A DNA stretch of 64,000 bases from Sporomusa sphaeroides DSM 2875 (GTDB lineage: Bacteria > Bacillota > Negativicutes > Sporomusales > Sporomusaceae), in the NCBI RefSeq assembly GCF_001941975.2, contig NZ_CP146991.1:1846524-1910523 (forward strand), read 5' to 3'. The translations under genes were made by a program, and so were the position numbers. The notes under the pieces were generated by a model. That model was given only the letters and a program-made list of their open reading frames with translations, was not told where the DNA came from and searched no databases. Below, one piece after another: positions 9,228 through 18,066 of this stretch (its first letter is position 1; the number at the start of each line of letters is the position of its first letter).

Positions 9228-10142
9228 ATGGGATTTTTTGATAAATTAAAAGCAGGTCTGGAGAAAACCAGGAAAAGCTTTACGGAAAAAATCGAGCAGC
9301 TGGTTATTGGTTATGCCACAATTGATGACGAATTTCTTGATGATCTGGAAGCCGTATTATTGTCGGCAGATGTTGGTGTAGCAACCACCAGCAAATTAAT
9401 GGCTGAAATTCGTAAAGGCATTAAAGACAAGCTAATCAATTCTCCTGATGATCTAAAACCATTCTTACAGGAAAAAATCAGTGCTATGCTGGTAGGTCAG
9501 TCCCCGGCAGAAGCTGCCCATAACCCGCCTACCGTTATACTGGTTGTTGGCGTAAATGGAGTTGGTAAAACAACGACAATTGGTAAATTAGCCAGCTATT
9601 ATTGTGAAAACGGCAAGAAAGTGCTGTTGGCTGCCGGCGATACCTTTCGCGCCGCTGCCATTGATCAGATAGAAATCTGGGGGCAGCGGACCGGTACCGA
9701 AGTTATTAAACATGCGGAGGGCTCTGACCCGGCGGCAGTGGCTTTTGATGCCGTACAGGCTGCCAAAGCCCGGAAAGCCGATATGGTTATCATTGATACG
9801 GCCGGCCGTTTGCATACCAAATCGAACTTAATGGAAGAACTGAAAAAAATTAACCGGGTAATTGCCAAAGAAATAGCAGATGCACCGCACGAAACCTTAT
9901 TGGTGCTTGATGCCACTACCGGACAGAATGCTATTAATCAAGCTAAACTATTCGGTGATGCGGTCAAGCTTTCAGGAGTGGTATTAACCAAACTGGACGG
10001 TACAGCCAAGGGCGGAGTGGTAATCGCTATTAATAATGAACTTGATCTGCCTGTGAAATGGGTAGGGGTAGGCGAAGGGGTTAACGACCTCCGGCCTTTC
10101 GTTGCTGCTGATTTTGCCGCCGCTTTATTTGCTGACAAGTAA
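9228..10142 (+). CDS. ftsY: Signal recognition particle receptor FtsY
   Basis: SRP receptor GTPase (304 residues) that docks the Ffh-ribosome complex at the membrane. It has an N domain followed by a G domain with GVNGVGKTTTIGKL (G1), DTAGRLHTK (G3) and TKLDGTAKGG (G4). It lacks a long acidic A domain, as in many Firmicutes. The start is ATG 9228, with GGGGGA at 9215-9220; a TTG at 9213 overlaps the site and is rejected. It lies 26 nt after smc and is probably co-transcribed with it. Confidence 0.96.
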   Translation: MGFFDKLKAGLEKTRKSFTEKIEQLVIGYATIDDEFLDDLEAVLLSADVGVATTSKLMAEIRKGIKDKLINSPDDLKPFLQEKISAMLVGQSPAEAAHNPPTVILVVGVNGVGKTTTIGKLASYYCENGKKVLLAAGDTFRAAAIDQIEIWGQRTGTEVIKHAEGSDPAAVAFDAVQAAKARKADMVIIDTAGRLHTKSNLMEELKKINRVIAKEIADAPHETLLVLDATTGQNAINQAKLFGDAVKLSGVVLTKLDGTAKGGVVIAINNELDLPVKWVGVGEGVNDLRPFVAADFAAALFADK

Positions 10143-10148
10143 TTTTAC

Positions 10149-10177
10149 TTGACATGCTTTGTGTTTTTGTATATAAT
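10149..10177 (+). promoter_or_regulatory. Sigma-A promoter of ylxM-ffh
   Basis: TTGACA at 10149-10154 and TATAAT at 10172-10177 are both perfect consensus hexamers with the ideal 17-nt spacer. It directs the ylxM-ffh transcript, and possibly the ribosomal genes beyond. Confidence 0.85.
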
Positions 10178-10215
10178 CTGTGGTGTAAAGTAATTTCCCT
10201 TGTCATGATAGGCAG

Positions 10216-10593
10216 GTGAGCGTTATAGACCACATGTTAAATAAAGTGCTGAGAGTAGGTCAATTGTATGATTTCTATAATGCGCTCCTGACCGAAAAAC
10301 AGCGTGACTGTCTTAATATGCACTATCTGCAGGATCTGTCACTGGCTGAAATTGCCGAACAATTTGGTGTGTCACGCCAAGCGGTGCATGACATTTTACG
10401 CCGGGCTGAACAGACACTGGAAGAATATGAAACTAAATTAGGACTGGCTGCCCGTTATCATGAAGAACGTACGCTGCTTGCTGAAGTTGTCAGTAATTTG
10501 GAGCAGCTGCCGCATCATGTGCGGCAGTTACCTGAGTTGCGCTGCGCCTTGACTAAATTAAGTGTATTGTTAGAAGACACCCGGGAGGTGTAA
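10216..10593 (+). CDS. ylxM: YlxM-family DNA-binding protein, SRP operon
   Basis: Sigma-70 region 4-like helix-turn-helix protein (125 residues) found next to ffh in most Firmicutes. In streptococci YlxM stimulates SRP/FtsY GTPase activity. The typical segment LTEKQRDCLNMHYLQDLSLA is followed by the helix-turn-helix EQFGVSRQAVHDIL and the RAEQTLEEYE helix. The start is uncertain: GTG 10216 has a poor ribosome binding site, and ATG 10234 lies 14 nt beyond AGGCAGG. The gene ends 5 nt before ffh, so the two are translationally linked. Confidence 0.9.
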   Translation: MSVIDHMLNKVLRVGQLYDFYNALLTEKQRDCLNMHYLQDLSLAEIAEQFGVSRQAVHDILRRAEQTLEEYETKLGLAARYHEERTLLAEVVSNLEQLPHHVRQLPELRCALTKLSVLLEDTREV

Positions 10594-10598
10594 CATAA

Positions 10599-11939
10599 AT
10601 GGTTTTTGAAAGTTTGGCCGATAAGCTCCAGCAAACATTTAAAAAGTTGCGTGGCAGGGGCAAACTCTCGGAAAGTGATGTTGCTGATGCTCTTAAAGAG
10701 GTGCGGATGGCCCTCTTGGAAGCTGATGTCAATTTTAAAGTAGTAAAAGACCTGATTGCCAAAATCAAAGAACGGGCCATAGGCCAGGAAGTATTGGAAA
10801 GCCTGACGCCTGCCCAGCATGTTATAAAGATTGTAAATGAAGAACTTACCAACCTGATGGGCGGTACCCAGAGCCGCATTGCCATTGCGTCCCGTCCCCC
10901 GACAGTTATTATGCTGGTGGGCTTGCAGGGCGCAGGTAAGACGACCACAGCCGGTAAACTGGCACATCTGCTCAAACGTCAGGGCAAGCGGCCGCTGATG
11001 GTGGCTGCCGATATTTATCGCCCGGCTGCGATCAAGCAGTTGGAGGTACTGGGGCAGCAGCTGGAGATTCCGGTATTCACCATGGGGCAGGAAAACCCGG
11101 TCAATATTGCTAAAAAAGCCGTGGATCAAGCCTTGATGATGGCCCGCGACATTGTGATTATTGATACCGCCGGTCGTTTGCACATTAATGAAGAGCTTAT
11201 GAATGAACTTAAATCTATTAAGCAAACGGTCAAGCCTCATGAAATCTTACTGGTCGTTGATGCGATGACCGGACAAGATGCCGTTAATGTGGCCGAGTCC
11301 TTTAATAATGACCTTGGCATTGACGGCATTATCCTGACAAAACTTGATGGCGATGCCCGCGGCGGGGCTGCTCTCTCCATCAAGGCAGTTACCGGCCAGC
11401 CAATAAAATTTGCCGGCATGGGTGAAAAACTGGATGCTCTGGAACCGTTTCATCCTGACCGGATGGCCTCGCGTATTCTGGGAATGGGCGATGTACTTAG
11501 CCTCATTGAAAAGGCTGAATCAACGCTTAATCTGGAAAAAGCTCAGGAAATGCAGAAAAAACTTCGCAAAGAAGAGTTTACGCTGGATGATTTCCTCGAA
11601 CAGATTGAACAAGTGCGCAAACTGGGACCGCTTGATCAAATTCTCGGCATGATCCCCGGTATGGGTAAGCTTAAACAGCTGCAAGGCATGGATATTGACG
11701 ATAAAGAAGTCAAACATATTATTGCTATTATCCGGTCGATGACCGCCAAAGAACGGCGTGACCCGTCGATACTCAACGGCAGCCGCCGCAAGCGGATTGC
11801 TCTTGGCAGCGGTACACGGGTACAAGATGTTAATCGACTGCTAAAACAATTTGGTGAAGCCAAAAAGATGATGAAACGTATTCAGGAAATGCAAAAGAGT
11901 GGCAAGAAACCAAACTTTAAGCTTCCCTTTATGAATTAA
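10599..11939 (+). CDS. ffh: Signal recognition particle protein Ffh
   Basis: SRP54 GTPase (446 residues) that binds signal peptides and SRP RNA and delivers ribosomes to FtsY. The NG domain shows GLQGAGKTTTAGKLA (G1), DTAGRLHIN (G3) and TKLDGDARGG (G4). The methionine-rich M domain follows, with MIPGMGKLKQLQGM and a C-terminal RNA-binding region rich in Met, Lys and Arg. GGGAGGTG lies a few bases before the ATG. No SRP RNA gene is seen nearby. Confidence 0.97.
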   Translation: MVFESLADKLQQTFKKLRGRGKLSESDVADALKEVRMALLEADVNFKVVKDLIAKIKERAIGQEVLESLTPAQHVIKIVNEELTNLMGGTQSRIAIASRPPTVIMLVGLQGAGKTTTAGKLAHLLKRQGKRPLMVAADIYRPAAIKQLEVLGQQLEIPVFTMGQENPVNIAKKAVDQALMMARDIVIIDTAGRLHINEELMNELKSIKQTVKPHEILLVVDAMTGQDAVNVAESFNNDLGIDGIILTKLDGDARGGAALSIKAVTGQPIKFAGMGEKLDALEPFHPDRMASRILGMGDVLSLIEKAESTLNLEKAQEMQKKLRKEEFTLDDFLEQIEQVRKLGPLDQILGMIPGMGKLKQLQGMDIDDKEVKHIIAIIRSMTAKERRDPSILNGSRRKRIALGSGTRVQDVNRLLKQFGEAKKMMKRIQEMQKSGKKPNFKLPFMN

Positions 11940-11987
11940 TCATCTGAAGATACATTTTGGGATACTCTAAAAAGGAGGTGACTTATT

Positions 11988-12260
11988 ATGGCAGTTAAAA
12001 TTCGCTTAAAGCGTATGGGCGCAAAAAAACGTCCTTTCTACCGTGTAGTAGTAGCTGATTCCCGTTCGCCACGGGATGGCCGCTTTATTGAAAACCTGGG
12101 TCATTATGATTCCACTACTGAACCGGCAGTTATCAAGATTGACGAAGAAAAAGCCATCGCATGGCTGCAAAAAGGCGCTCAACCTACCGATACTGTTAAA
12201 AACCTGCTCAGCAAAACCGGCATCCTGAAAAAATGGGATGAAGTAAAGCGTTCTAAGTAA
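11988..12260 (+). CDS. rpsP: Ribosomal protein bS16
   Basis: Small-subunit protein (90 residues) needed for 30S assembly. The family opening [19 protein letters not shown] is followed by [16 protein letters not shown] very strong site, AAAAAGGAGGTGA, precedes the ATG, as expected for a highly expressed gene. It begins the conserved run rpsP-khpA-ylqD-rimM-trmD. Confidence 0.98.
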   Translation: MAVKIRLKRMGAKKRPFYRVVVADSRSPRDGRFIENLGHYDSTTEPAVIKIDEEKAIAWLQKGAQPTDTVKNLLSKTGILKKWDEVKRSK

Positions 12261-12287
12261 AGTGTAGAAACGAGGCGTGATAACTGC

Positions 12288-12515
12288 ATGAAAGAATTAG
12301 TCGAAGTTATCGCCAAAGCGTTAGTGAAAAACCCGGAGCACGTCAATGTTAACGAAACAACCGATAATTTGGGTACAGTCTATGAACTGCATGTGGCCCC
12401 GGAAGACATGGGGAAAATCATTGGCAAGCAAGGACGTATTGCCAAAGCTATCCGCACTGTGGTTAAAGCTGCCGCCACCCGGGAAAACAAACGAGTAATG
12501 GTGGAAATAATATAA
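12288..12515 (+). CDS. khpA: KH-domain RNA-binding protein KhpA
   Basis: Single KH-domain protein (75 residues; YlqC in B. subtilis). The GKIIGKQGR segment contains the GXXG loop that grips single-stranded RNA. In other Firmicutes KhpA pairs with KhpB (Jag/EloR) and affects cell elongation and sRNA binding. It lies directly after rpsP, the standard position. Confidence 0.94.
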   Translation: MKELVEVIAKALVKNPEHVNVNETTDNLGTVYELHVAPEDMGKIIGKQGRIAKAIRTVVKAAATRENKRVMVEII

Positions 12516-12552
12516 TTAAAACTGTTAAGCTGAAACCAAAGGGGTGGAATTA

Positions 12553-12969
12553 ATGGCCAACGTCGAGAACTTGACAATTAAGTGCCCGGTAACCGTTAAA
12601 GCCAAAGTAACAGAAGATCTTAAAGCGCACTTGGCGGCTGAAATTCAGGAAGCTATCAGAAAAGCCGATTTAGAACTCCAGCAAATCGAATTTCATGCTA
12701 AACGCATGATGACCGAGCAAGCCAAGCAAGATGCCCAGGGGCTGGTAGGTTTGCGTCAGCAAATTGATGCCGAGCGGCAAAAACGGCTTGATTTTAAAAA
12801 TCATATGCTGGAAAAGCTAAAGGAAACAGCACAACTGGAAATCGGTGCGGAAGTCGTTCAGGGTACTATGGATAGAGTCGTTACAGTAAGTATTGGTGAT
12901 GACCTCCACAAACTGATGGCAACGGAAATTTTGCTGGAAGATGGCAAAATTATTGCCTTCCGCAACTAA
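12553..12969 (+). CDS. ylqD: YlqD-family protein
   Basis: A 138-residue protein of unknown function that sits between khpA and rimM in many Firmicutes, as here. It has a short N-terminal strand segment, then a long, charged, probably coiled-coil helix (about residues 20-90) and a small C-terminal domain ending LLEDGKIIAFRN. ATG 12553 is chosen because AAAGGGGTGG lies just upstream; an in-frame GTG at 12544 is inside that site. The assignment rests on position and overall resemblance. Confidence 0.8.
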   Translation: MANVENLTIKCPVTVKAKVTEDLKAHLAAEIQEAIRKADLELQQIEFHAKRMMTEQAKQDAQGLVGLRQQIDAERQKRLDFKNHMLEKLKETAQLEIGAEVVQGTMDRVVTVSIGDDLHKLMATEILLEDGKIIAFRN

Positions 12970-12970
12970 T

Positions 12971-13474
12971 ATGTCTGGACCCGATCTGATTACTATCGGT
13001 AAAATTGTTGCCCCGCACGGTGTGCGGGGTGACGTTCGTATATTGCCGCTAACTGATTTTCCTGACCGATTCCATGATCTTACAACCGTATTTGTCGATG
13101 ATGTTGGCCAGCTGAAGCTGGAGTCAGCCAGGCAGCATAAAAAGATGATCCTGCTCAAATTTTCCGGATTTGATTCTATGAATGACAGTGAACGCCTGCG
13201 TGGCAAACTAATTAAAATCAGCCGGCAGGATGCAGTCAAACTGCCGGAAGGACAATATTATATTTTTGATATAATCGGCCTTACTGTCGTTACCGAAGAC
13301 GGTGAACAGCTTGGTAGTATAACCGATGTCCTGCAGCCGGGGAGTAACGATGTGTATGTTGTAAAACAGCAAAACAACAAAGAACTGCTGCTCCCGGCCA
13401 TTAAAGAAGTTGTTAAAAAAATTGACCTTGCCGGAAAACAGATGGTAGTCAAACTTCAGGAAGAAATGGACTAA
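12971..13474 (+). CDS. rimM: Ribosome maturation factor RimM
   Basis: 16S rRNA maturation factor (167 residues) that binds uS19 in the 30S head. The N-terminal RimM domain begins [18 protein letters not shown] and the PRC-barrel part follows with [11 protein letters not shown] and NDVYVV. The ATG at 12971 lies one base after the ylqD stop, so translational coupling probably replaces a strong ribosome binding site. An ATG at 12941 inside ylqD is in frame but would add a non-family leader. Confidence 0.93.
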   Translation: MSGPDLITIGKIVAPHGVRGDVRILPLTDFPDRFHDLTTVFVDDVGQLKLESARQHKKMILLKFSGFDSMNDSERLRGKLIKISRQDAVKLPEGQYYIFDIIGLTVVTEDGEQLGSITDVLQPGSNDVYVVKQQNNKELLLPAIKEVVKKIDLAGKQMVVKLQEEMD

Positions 13475-13484
13475 CAGAGGTTTT

Positions 13485-14231
13485 ATGCGTATTGATATTA
13501 TTTCGTTATTTCCCGATATGTTTGCCGGTCCACTAGGGCACAGCATCCTCAAACGGGCACAGGATAGCGGACATATCGCTGTTCATGTAACCAATCCCCG
13601 AGATTTTACTTATGATAAGCATCATATTGCCGACGACTATCCTTTTGGCGGTGGTTCGGGTATGGTTATGAAACCGGAACCGATATTCCGGGCAGTGGAA
13701 AACGTAGTATGTACAGCTAAGCTTACGCGCCGGCGGATTGTGCTGATGTGTCCGGGCGGACAAGTTTTTGATCAGGCTAAAGCCAGGGAACTGGCCGGCT
13801 ATGAGCAGTTAATCCTTGTCTGTGGCCACTATGAAGGTATTGATGACCGGATACGCCAGTATGTGGTTGACGAGGCTGTTTCCATCGGTGATTATGTGCT
13901 GACAGGCGGGGAATTGCCTGCGATGGTCATTACCGATGCGGTTGCGCGGATGCTTCCAGGGGTACTTGGCGCCGATGATGGCGCGCAGCAGGATTCCTTT
14001 TATAACGGTCTGCTCGAATATCCGCAATATACGCGCCCGCGTCAGTTCAATGGCTGGGAAGTGCCGGAGGTGCTGCTCTCAGGCGATCATGCTAAAATTG
14101 AAAGATGGCGGCGGAAAGAGTCGCTGCGGACAACGCTTTTGCGCCGGCCGGATTTGCTGGCCGGGATGGAGCTAAGTCCTCTTGACCATAAGCTGTTGGA
14201 AGAAATAAAGACTGAGCAGGCTGGAGGCTGA
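13485..14231 (+). CDS. trmD: tRNA (guanine-N1)-methyltransferase TrmD
   Basis: SPOUT-fold enzyme (248 residues) that methylates G37 of tRNAs next to the anticodon, preventing frameshifts. The trefoil-knot SAM site is visible as [13 protein letters not shown] and [14 protein letters not shown]. The N-terminal start [13 protein letters not shown] is typical. It lies 10 nt after rimM and 2 nt before the next SPOUT gene. Confidence 0.96.
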   Translation: MRIDIISLFPDMFAGPLGHSILKRAQDSGHIAVHVTNPRDFTYDKHHIADDYPFGGGSGMVMKPEPIFRAVENVVCTAKLTRRRIVLMCPGGQVFDQAKARELAGYEQLILVCGHYEGIDDRIRQYVVDEAVSIGDYVLTGGELPAMVITDAVARMLPGVLGADDGAQQDSFYNGLLEYPQYTRPRQFNGWEVPEVLLSGDHAKIERWRRKESLRTTLLRRPDLLAGMELSPLDHKLLEEIKTEQAGG

Positions 14232-14233
14232 TT

Positions 14234-14806
14234 ATGGCATTGCCTGTATATATTGGCTTGGTGCATCATCCTATTTACAATAAAAATAATGAGATAGTAA
14301 CCACCGCCATTACGAATTTTGATATCCATGATATTGCCCGTACCTCCAGGACGTATGATTTGATCAAGTATTTTATCATTCATCCTCATGACAGCCAGAA
14401 AGCTTTGGCCGAAGAAATTATCGGCTACTGGCAGGAGGGCTACGGCGGGCAGTATAATCCTGACCGCAAAGAGGCCTTAAGCATCGTGGAAGTTATTCCT
14501 GATATTGCGGCAGCTGTCGAGTATGTTGCGGACAGGGAAGGTGTACGCCCTATGATTGTTACCACCGACGCCCGTAAGTATGAAAATACAGTCTCCTATA
14601 GGAGACTGCGGCAGGAGATAGCAGCCGGCAGACCCTGCCTGCTGCTGTTTGGAACAGGTTGGGGTATGGAGAATTCAGTAATGAAGCAGTTTGATTATAT
14701 ATTAGAACCGATTTACGGACCGGGAACCTATAACCATCTGCCTGTGCGTGCGGCAGTTGCCATTATCCTTGACCGGTTGCTGGGCGAATCTTGGTGGGCT
14801 GAGTGA
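14234..14806 (+). CDS. TrmD-like SPOUT RNA methyltransferase
   Basis: A 190-residue protein resembling the family of SAM-dependent RNA methyltransferases that sit beside trmD in Clostridia, Negativicutes and Thermotoga. Knot-like features are MIVTTDARKY and LLLFGTGWGM in the C-terminal half, followed by NHLPVRAAVAIILDRL. The target RNA is unknown. It is probably translated together with trmD, only 2 nt upstream. Confidence 0.8.
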   Translation: MALPVYIGLVHHPIYNKNNEIVTTAITNFDIHDIARTSRTYDLIKYFIIHPHDSQKALAEEIIGYWQEGYGGQYNPDRKEALSIVEVIPDIAAAVEYVADREGVRPMIVTTDARKYENTVSYRRLRQEIAAGRPCLLLFGTGWGMENSVMKQFDYILEPIYGPGTYNHLPVRAAVAIILDRLLGESWWAE

Positions 14807-14810
14807 ACTT

Positions 14811-14905
14811 GTCCAGCTAAAGCTGGACATCGGAGATTCAGATGGGGATTCTACCCCCGCCTGAATCTAGAAAGAGTAACTCCACTTTATAAAAGGTGGA
14901 GTACT
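14811..14905 (+). other. Three consecutive hairpins before the rplS promoter
   Basis: Hairpin 1: GTCCAGCT/AGCTGGAC at 14811-14828. Hairpin 2: AGATTCAG (14834-14841) with CTGAATCT (14861-14868), with a GGGG/CCCC inner stem. Hairpin 3: ACTCCAC (14879-14885) with GTGGAGT (14896-14902). None has a clear T run, so none is a classical terminator. Hairpin 2 shares its layout with one at 63588-63615. Confidence 0.6.
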
Positions 14906-14939
14906 GTGATACATTATCCAAACTTTTGCAATCGGTTAG

Positions 14940-14968
14940 TTGAGTTGCCGGATAATATGTGTTATAAT
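14940..14968 (+). promoter_or_regulatory. Sigma-A promoter of rplS
   Basis: TTGAGT at 14940-14945 and a perfect TATAAT at 14963-14968 are separated by 17 nt. Transcription would start near 14975 and include the structured leader before rplS. Confidence 0.75.
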
Positions 14969-14974
14969 ACATTT

Positions 14975-15020
14975 TGTGTAATACGGACGGTCCTCTGCGC
15001 ACTGGTATGAACGTCTGATA
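14975..15020 (+). promoter_or_regulatory. Probable L19 leader (ribosomal protein autoregulatory element)
   Basis: The short leader between the rplS promoter and its ribosome binding site folds with CGGACG (14984-14989) pairing with CGTCTG (15012-15017) around a conserved-looking loop. Position, size and shape agree with the L19 leader RNA described upstream of rplS in Firmicutes, thought to bind excess L19. I match it by position and fold only, not by a covariance model. Confidence 0.55.
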
Positions 15021-15035
15021 TAAGGAGGAAATAAA

Positions 15036-15377
15036 ATGAATATTATTCAGATTTTAGAACAAGAACAATTGCGGCAAGACATCCCGTCTTTCAAGGCAGG
15101 CGACACTGTGCGTGTACACGTAAAAGTTGTCGAGGGCAGCCGTGAACGTATTCAGGTTTTCGAAGGTGTAGTAATCAACCGCCAAGGGGGCGGTGTGCGG
15201 GAAACTTTTACTGTAAGACGCATATCTTATAATGTAGGTGTAGAGCGTACTTTCCCGGTACATTCTCCGCGTATTGAAAAAATCGAAGTAATGCGCCGCG
15301 GTATTGTCCGCAGAGCCAAGCTTTACTATCTGCGCAACCTTACTGGTAAGGCCGCCCGTATTAGAGAAAAACGCTAA
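15036..15377 (+). CDS. rplS: Ribosomal protein bL19
   Basis: Large-subunit protein (113 residues) at the 30S-50S interface. Typical segments are [39 protein letters not shown] and the basic tail [24 protein letters not shown] precedes the ATG. It has its own promoter and leader upstream and a terminator downstream. Confidence 0.98.
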   Translation: MNIIQILEQEQLRQDIPSFKAGDTVRVHVKVVEGSRERIQVFEGVVINRQGGGVRETFTVRRISYNVGVERTFPVHSPRIEKIEVMRRGIVRRAKLYYLRNLTGKAARIREKR

Positions 15378-15392
15378 ATCGACAGGTACTCA

Positions 15393-15414
15393 GGGACTGA
15401 TTTCAGTCCCTTTT
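15393..15414 (+). terminator. Terminator of rplS
   Basis: GGGACTGA (15393-15400) pairs with TCAGTCCC (15403-15410), closing on a tight loop, and is followed by TTTT. Intrinsic terminator. Confidence 0.8.
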
Positions 15415-15467
15415 CTTCATATCACCCCTGAATGTAAGGTATCCCCTATTGCGGAAGGAGTAAGACT

Positions 15468-15995
15468 GTGAGTACTACCAATCTGGGTGAAGAAATAAAA
15501 GACTGGGTTATATCGATTCTGATAGCTATCGTTTTGGCTTTTTTTATCCGGTATTTTATTGTTGAATTATACATGGTCGAGGGACCGTCTATGCGGCCCA
15601 CGCTGGTTAATGGCGAACGACTGGTTGTTAATAAATTTATTTATCGGTTTAAGGCACCCGAACGGGGCGAAATATTAGTTTTTCGTTATCCCCGTGATCC
15701 GAGCCGCGACTTTATTAAGCGGGTAATCGGCGTGGCAGGGGATACTGTTGAAATTAAAGACAGCAGGGTTCTCCTTAATGGACAACTATTAAACGAGCCA
15801 TATATATTAGAGCGTACCCGGGGGTCGTATCCGGCAGTTACCGTGCCGGAAGGGCACATTTATGTAATGGGCGATAATCGCAACAATTCCGAAGACAGCC
15901 GCTTTAAAGACGTTGGTTTTGTGCCGTTAGAGCTTATCAAAGGCAAAGCCATTACTGTTTTTTGGCCGCTTGATCACATAAAAACCTTGCCCTAG
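15468..15995 (+). CDS. lepB: Type I signal peptidase
   Basis: Membrane-anchored serine protease (175 residues) that removes signal peptides outside the membrane. One N-terminal transmembrane helix (about residues 13-30) is followed by the catalytic Ser41 in EGPSMRPTL and the general base Lys84 in RDFIKRVIG. The family box YVMGDNRNNSEDSR is also present. The start is GTG 15468 after GGAAGGAG. rplS-lepB-rbgA is a conserved Firmicutes order. Confidence 0.96.
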   Translation: MSTTNLGEEIKDWVISILIAIVLAFFIRYFIVELYMVEGPSMRPTLVNGERLVVNKFIYRFKAPERGEILVFRYPRDPSRDFIKRVIGVAGDTVEIKDSRVLLNGQLLNEPYILERTRGSYPAVTVPEGHIYVMGDNRNNSEDSRFKDVGFVPLELIKGKAITVFWPLDHIKTLP

Positions 15996-16078
15996 TATCT
16001 TGTAAGCTCTAAAACGGTAGAATAATGGTGAGGCTATTTTAATATCATTTATGTTTCTTAGGTGAGGAGTGTGATGTA

Positions 16079-16930
16079 ATGCACATTCATTGGTTTCCCG
16101 GCCATATGGCCAAAGCCCAGCGGATGATTACCAAACAACTCAGTCTTATTGATGTTGTGATCGAACTGCTGGATGCGCGTATTCCCATAAGCAGTGCTAA
16201 TCCCATGATTGCCGAAATTGCTGGCGACAAACCCAGGGTAGTGGCGCTTAATAAGGCCGACTTGGCCGAAACGGCGCAAACAATACTCTGGATTAATCAT
16301 TTCCGCAGTCAGGGCTTAACAACCGTAAGTATCGATGCCGCCAGCGGCAAGGGTATGAAAGAACTGGTCAACAAAGTAGAGCAGGAGGCTAGCGAAAAAA
16401 TTGCTAAGCTGACTGCTAAAGGGATAAAAGGTCGGCCGGTAAGAGCCATGATTCTCGGTATCCCCAATGTTGGCAAATCCTCGCTCATCAACAGACTGTT
16501 AGGTACGGCAACGGCCAAAACCGGCGACAGGCCTGGTGTAACACGGGGGCAGCAGTGGCTAAAAGTTGGCAAAAACCTCGAATTGTTAGACACTCCCGGC
16601 GTATTATGGCCGAAGATGGATGACCAGGAAGTAGCTTTTAAACTGGCTGCTACCGGTGCGATTAAAGATGACATATATGATATGGAAAAAGTCATCCTCC
16701 GGCTTCTGGAAATATTGCGGGATAACTATAGCAGCCGCTTATGCGAGCGGTATAAATTAACGCAGGAACTGCTGCCCGAAGATGCCGCTGAGCTGTTAGC
16801 ACTCATCGGAGCCAAGCGGGGCTGCTTACGCAGCGGCGGTGTGGTAGATGAAGAAAAAGCCAGAAGAATTATTCTGACCGATTTCCGTTCCGGCAAGCTG
16901 GGGCAGTTTACCCTTGACAGTCCCAAATGA
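16079..16930 (+). CDS. rbgA: Ribosome biogenesis GTPase RbgA (YlqF)
   Basis: Circularly permuted GTPase (283 residues) needed for late 50S assembly. The motif order shows the permutation: NKAD (G4) at about residue 58, then GIPNVGKSSLINRL (G1) at about 126, and DTPG (G3) later. The N-terminal HWFPGHMAKA is diagnostic of the YlqF/MTG1 group. The usual next gene, rnhB, is displaced here by a map gene. Confidence 0.96.
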   Translation: MHIHWFPGHMAKAQRMITKQLSLIDVVIELLDARIPISSANPMIAEIAGDKPRVVALNKADLAETAQTILWINHFRSQGLTTVSIDAASGKGMKELVNKVEQEASEKIAKLTAKGIKGRPVRAMILGIPNVGKSSLINRLLGTATAKTGDRPGVTRGQQWLKVGKNLELLDTPGVLWPKMDDQEVAFKLAATGAIKDDIYDMEKVILRLLEILRDNYSSRLCERYKLTQELLPEDAAELLALIGAKRGCLRSGGVVDEEKARRIILTDFRSGKLGQFTLDSPK

Positions 16931-17234
16931 CCAACACAAAGAAAATATACCTTTTACGGTGAGCAGGAACGGCTAAACAATATGTTGGCCGTTCTATTAT
17001 TTCAATATCCCTGATCATTTTCCTGTTGACGGCAAGCATAAGCAGCAAAAAGGAACTGCTTGTTCTCAAGTAAAGTGGAGCGCCATTCCGTTATATTAGC
17101 AGGGTTTGGCGGGAGCAGGTGGAATAGCAATTAAATAATAAGACAACAGGGAAATCTATAAAAGTCCACATAGCGAAAACATGCTTTAATATCGGCAGTT
17201 TGCTTTAGGCATGCTGTGCGAAAGGAGAATCTAA
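16931..17234 (+). other. Intergenic region before map
   Basis: About 300 bases with no credible gene. The left part holds the rbgA terminator (16967-17003). The rest is AT-rich with no recognisable promoter, RNA or repeat, apart from the map ribosome binding site GAAAGGAG at the right end. Confidence 0.7.
16967..17003 (+). terminator. Terminator after rbgA
   Basis: GAACGGC (16967-16973) pairs with GCCGTTC (16988-16994), followed by TATTATTTC. The inner AACA/TGTT bases extend the stem. It closely resembles the terminator at 18067-18103 on the other side of map. Confidence 0.7.
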
Positions 17235-17981
17235 ATGATTATATTCAAATCAGACAGAGAGATTCAAATTATGAGAGAGGCCGGTAGGATTGTGGCTCAG
17301 TGTCATGCTGCTTTAAAAGAACATATTCAACCGGGAATTACTACTAAGGAATTGGACCGAATTGCTGAAACTTTTATTCAACAAACGGGAGCAACCCCTA
17401 GCTTCAAAGGGCATCATGGATTTCCGGCGTGTATTTGTACATCAATCAATGATATTATTTGTCATGGAATACCGGATCAGACGGAGTTAAAAGCCGGTGA
17501 TGTCATTACAATTGATATCGGCGTTAAGTTAAATGGATATCATGGCGATTCAGGCTGGTCTTATGCTGTTGGGCAGGTAAGGCCGGAAATAGAGCAATTG
17601 ATGAAGATCACAAAAGAATGCCTGGATTTGGGCATTCAACAGGCCAGGCCAGGGAAGCGGATCGGCGATATTGGCGCTGCTATTCAAACTTATGCCGAAG
17701 GGTATCAATATGGCGTTGTTCGTGAATTTTGTGGTCACGGCATCGGACGGGATTTGTGGGAAGAACCGGAGATTCCTCATTATGGACGGGCTGGCAGAGG
17801 TCCGTTAATTAAGCCGGGAATGGTAATTGCCATTGAACCGATGATTACAAATGGCGGATGGCAGGCGCAAATTGATAAAGATGGATGGACGGCGCGGACT
17901 GTTGACCATTCTATTTGCATTCAATATGAACACACTATTGCCGTATTGGAGGATGAGACTATTATTTTAACGCAGCTGTAA
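17235..17981 (+). CDS. map: Methionine aminopeptidase, type I
   Basis: Removes the initiator methionine from nascent proteins (248 residues). All five metal ligands are present: Asp94 (TIDIG), Asp105 (GDSGW), His168 (GHGIGRDLWEEP), Glu201 (AIEPMI) and Glu232 (YEHTIAV), with the substrate-binding His77. It lacks an N-terminal zinc extension. The ribosomal protein operon of Firmicutes normally carries a map gene, so this may be a second copy. It separates rbgA from rnhB and is bracketed by near-identical terminators, which suggests insertion as a unit. Confidence 0.95.
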   Translation: MIIFKSDREIQIMREAGRIVAQCHAALKEHIQPGITTKELDRIAETFIQQTGATPSFKGHHGFPACICTSINDIICHGIPDQTELKAGDVITIDIGVKLNGYHGDSGWSYAVGQVRPEIEQLMKITKECLDLGIQQARPGKRIGDIGAAIQTYAEGYQYGVVREFCGHGIGRDLWEEPEIPHYGRAGRGPLIKPGMVIAIEPMITNGGWQAQIDKDGWTARTVDHSICIQYEHTIAVLEDETIILTQL

Positions 17982-18066
17982 AATACCTATATTCCAAGTT
18001 GTTAGTGGTAATAATGCTCTTGATTACTAAACCTCTGTTGAGCCACCCCTGGCGGCAGGAGATGCA

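Noticed and set aside
17004-17234. Small gene upstream of map
   Set aside because: Only very short open frames without ribosome binding sites are present.
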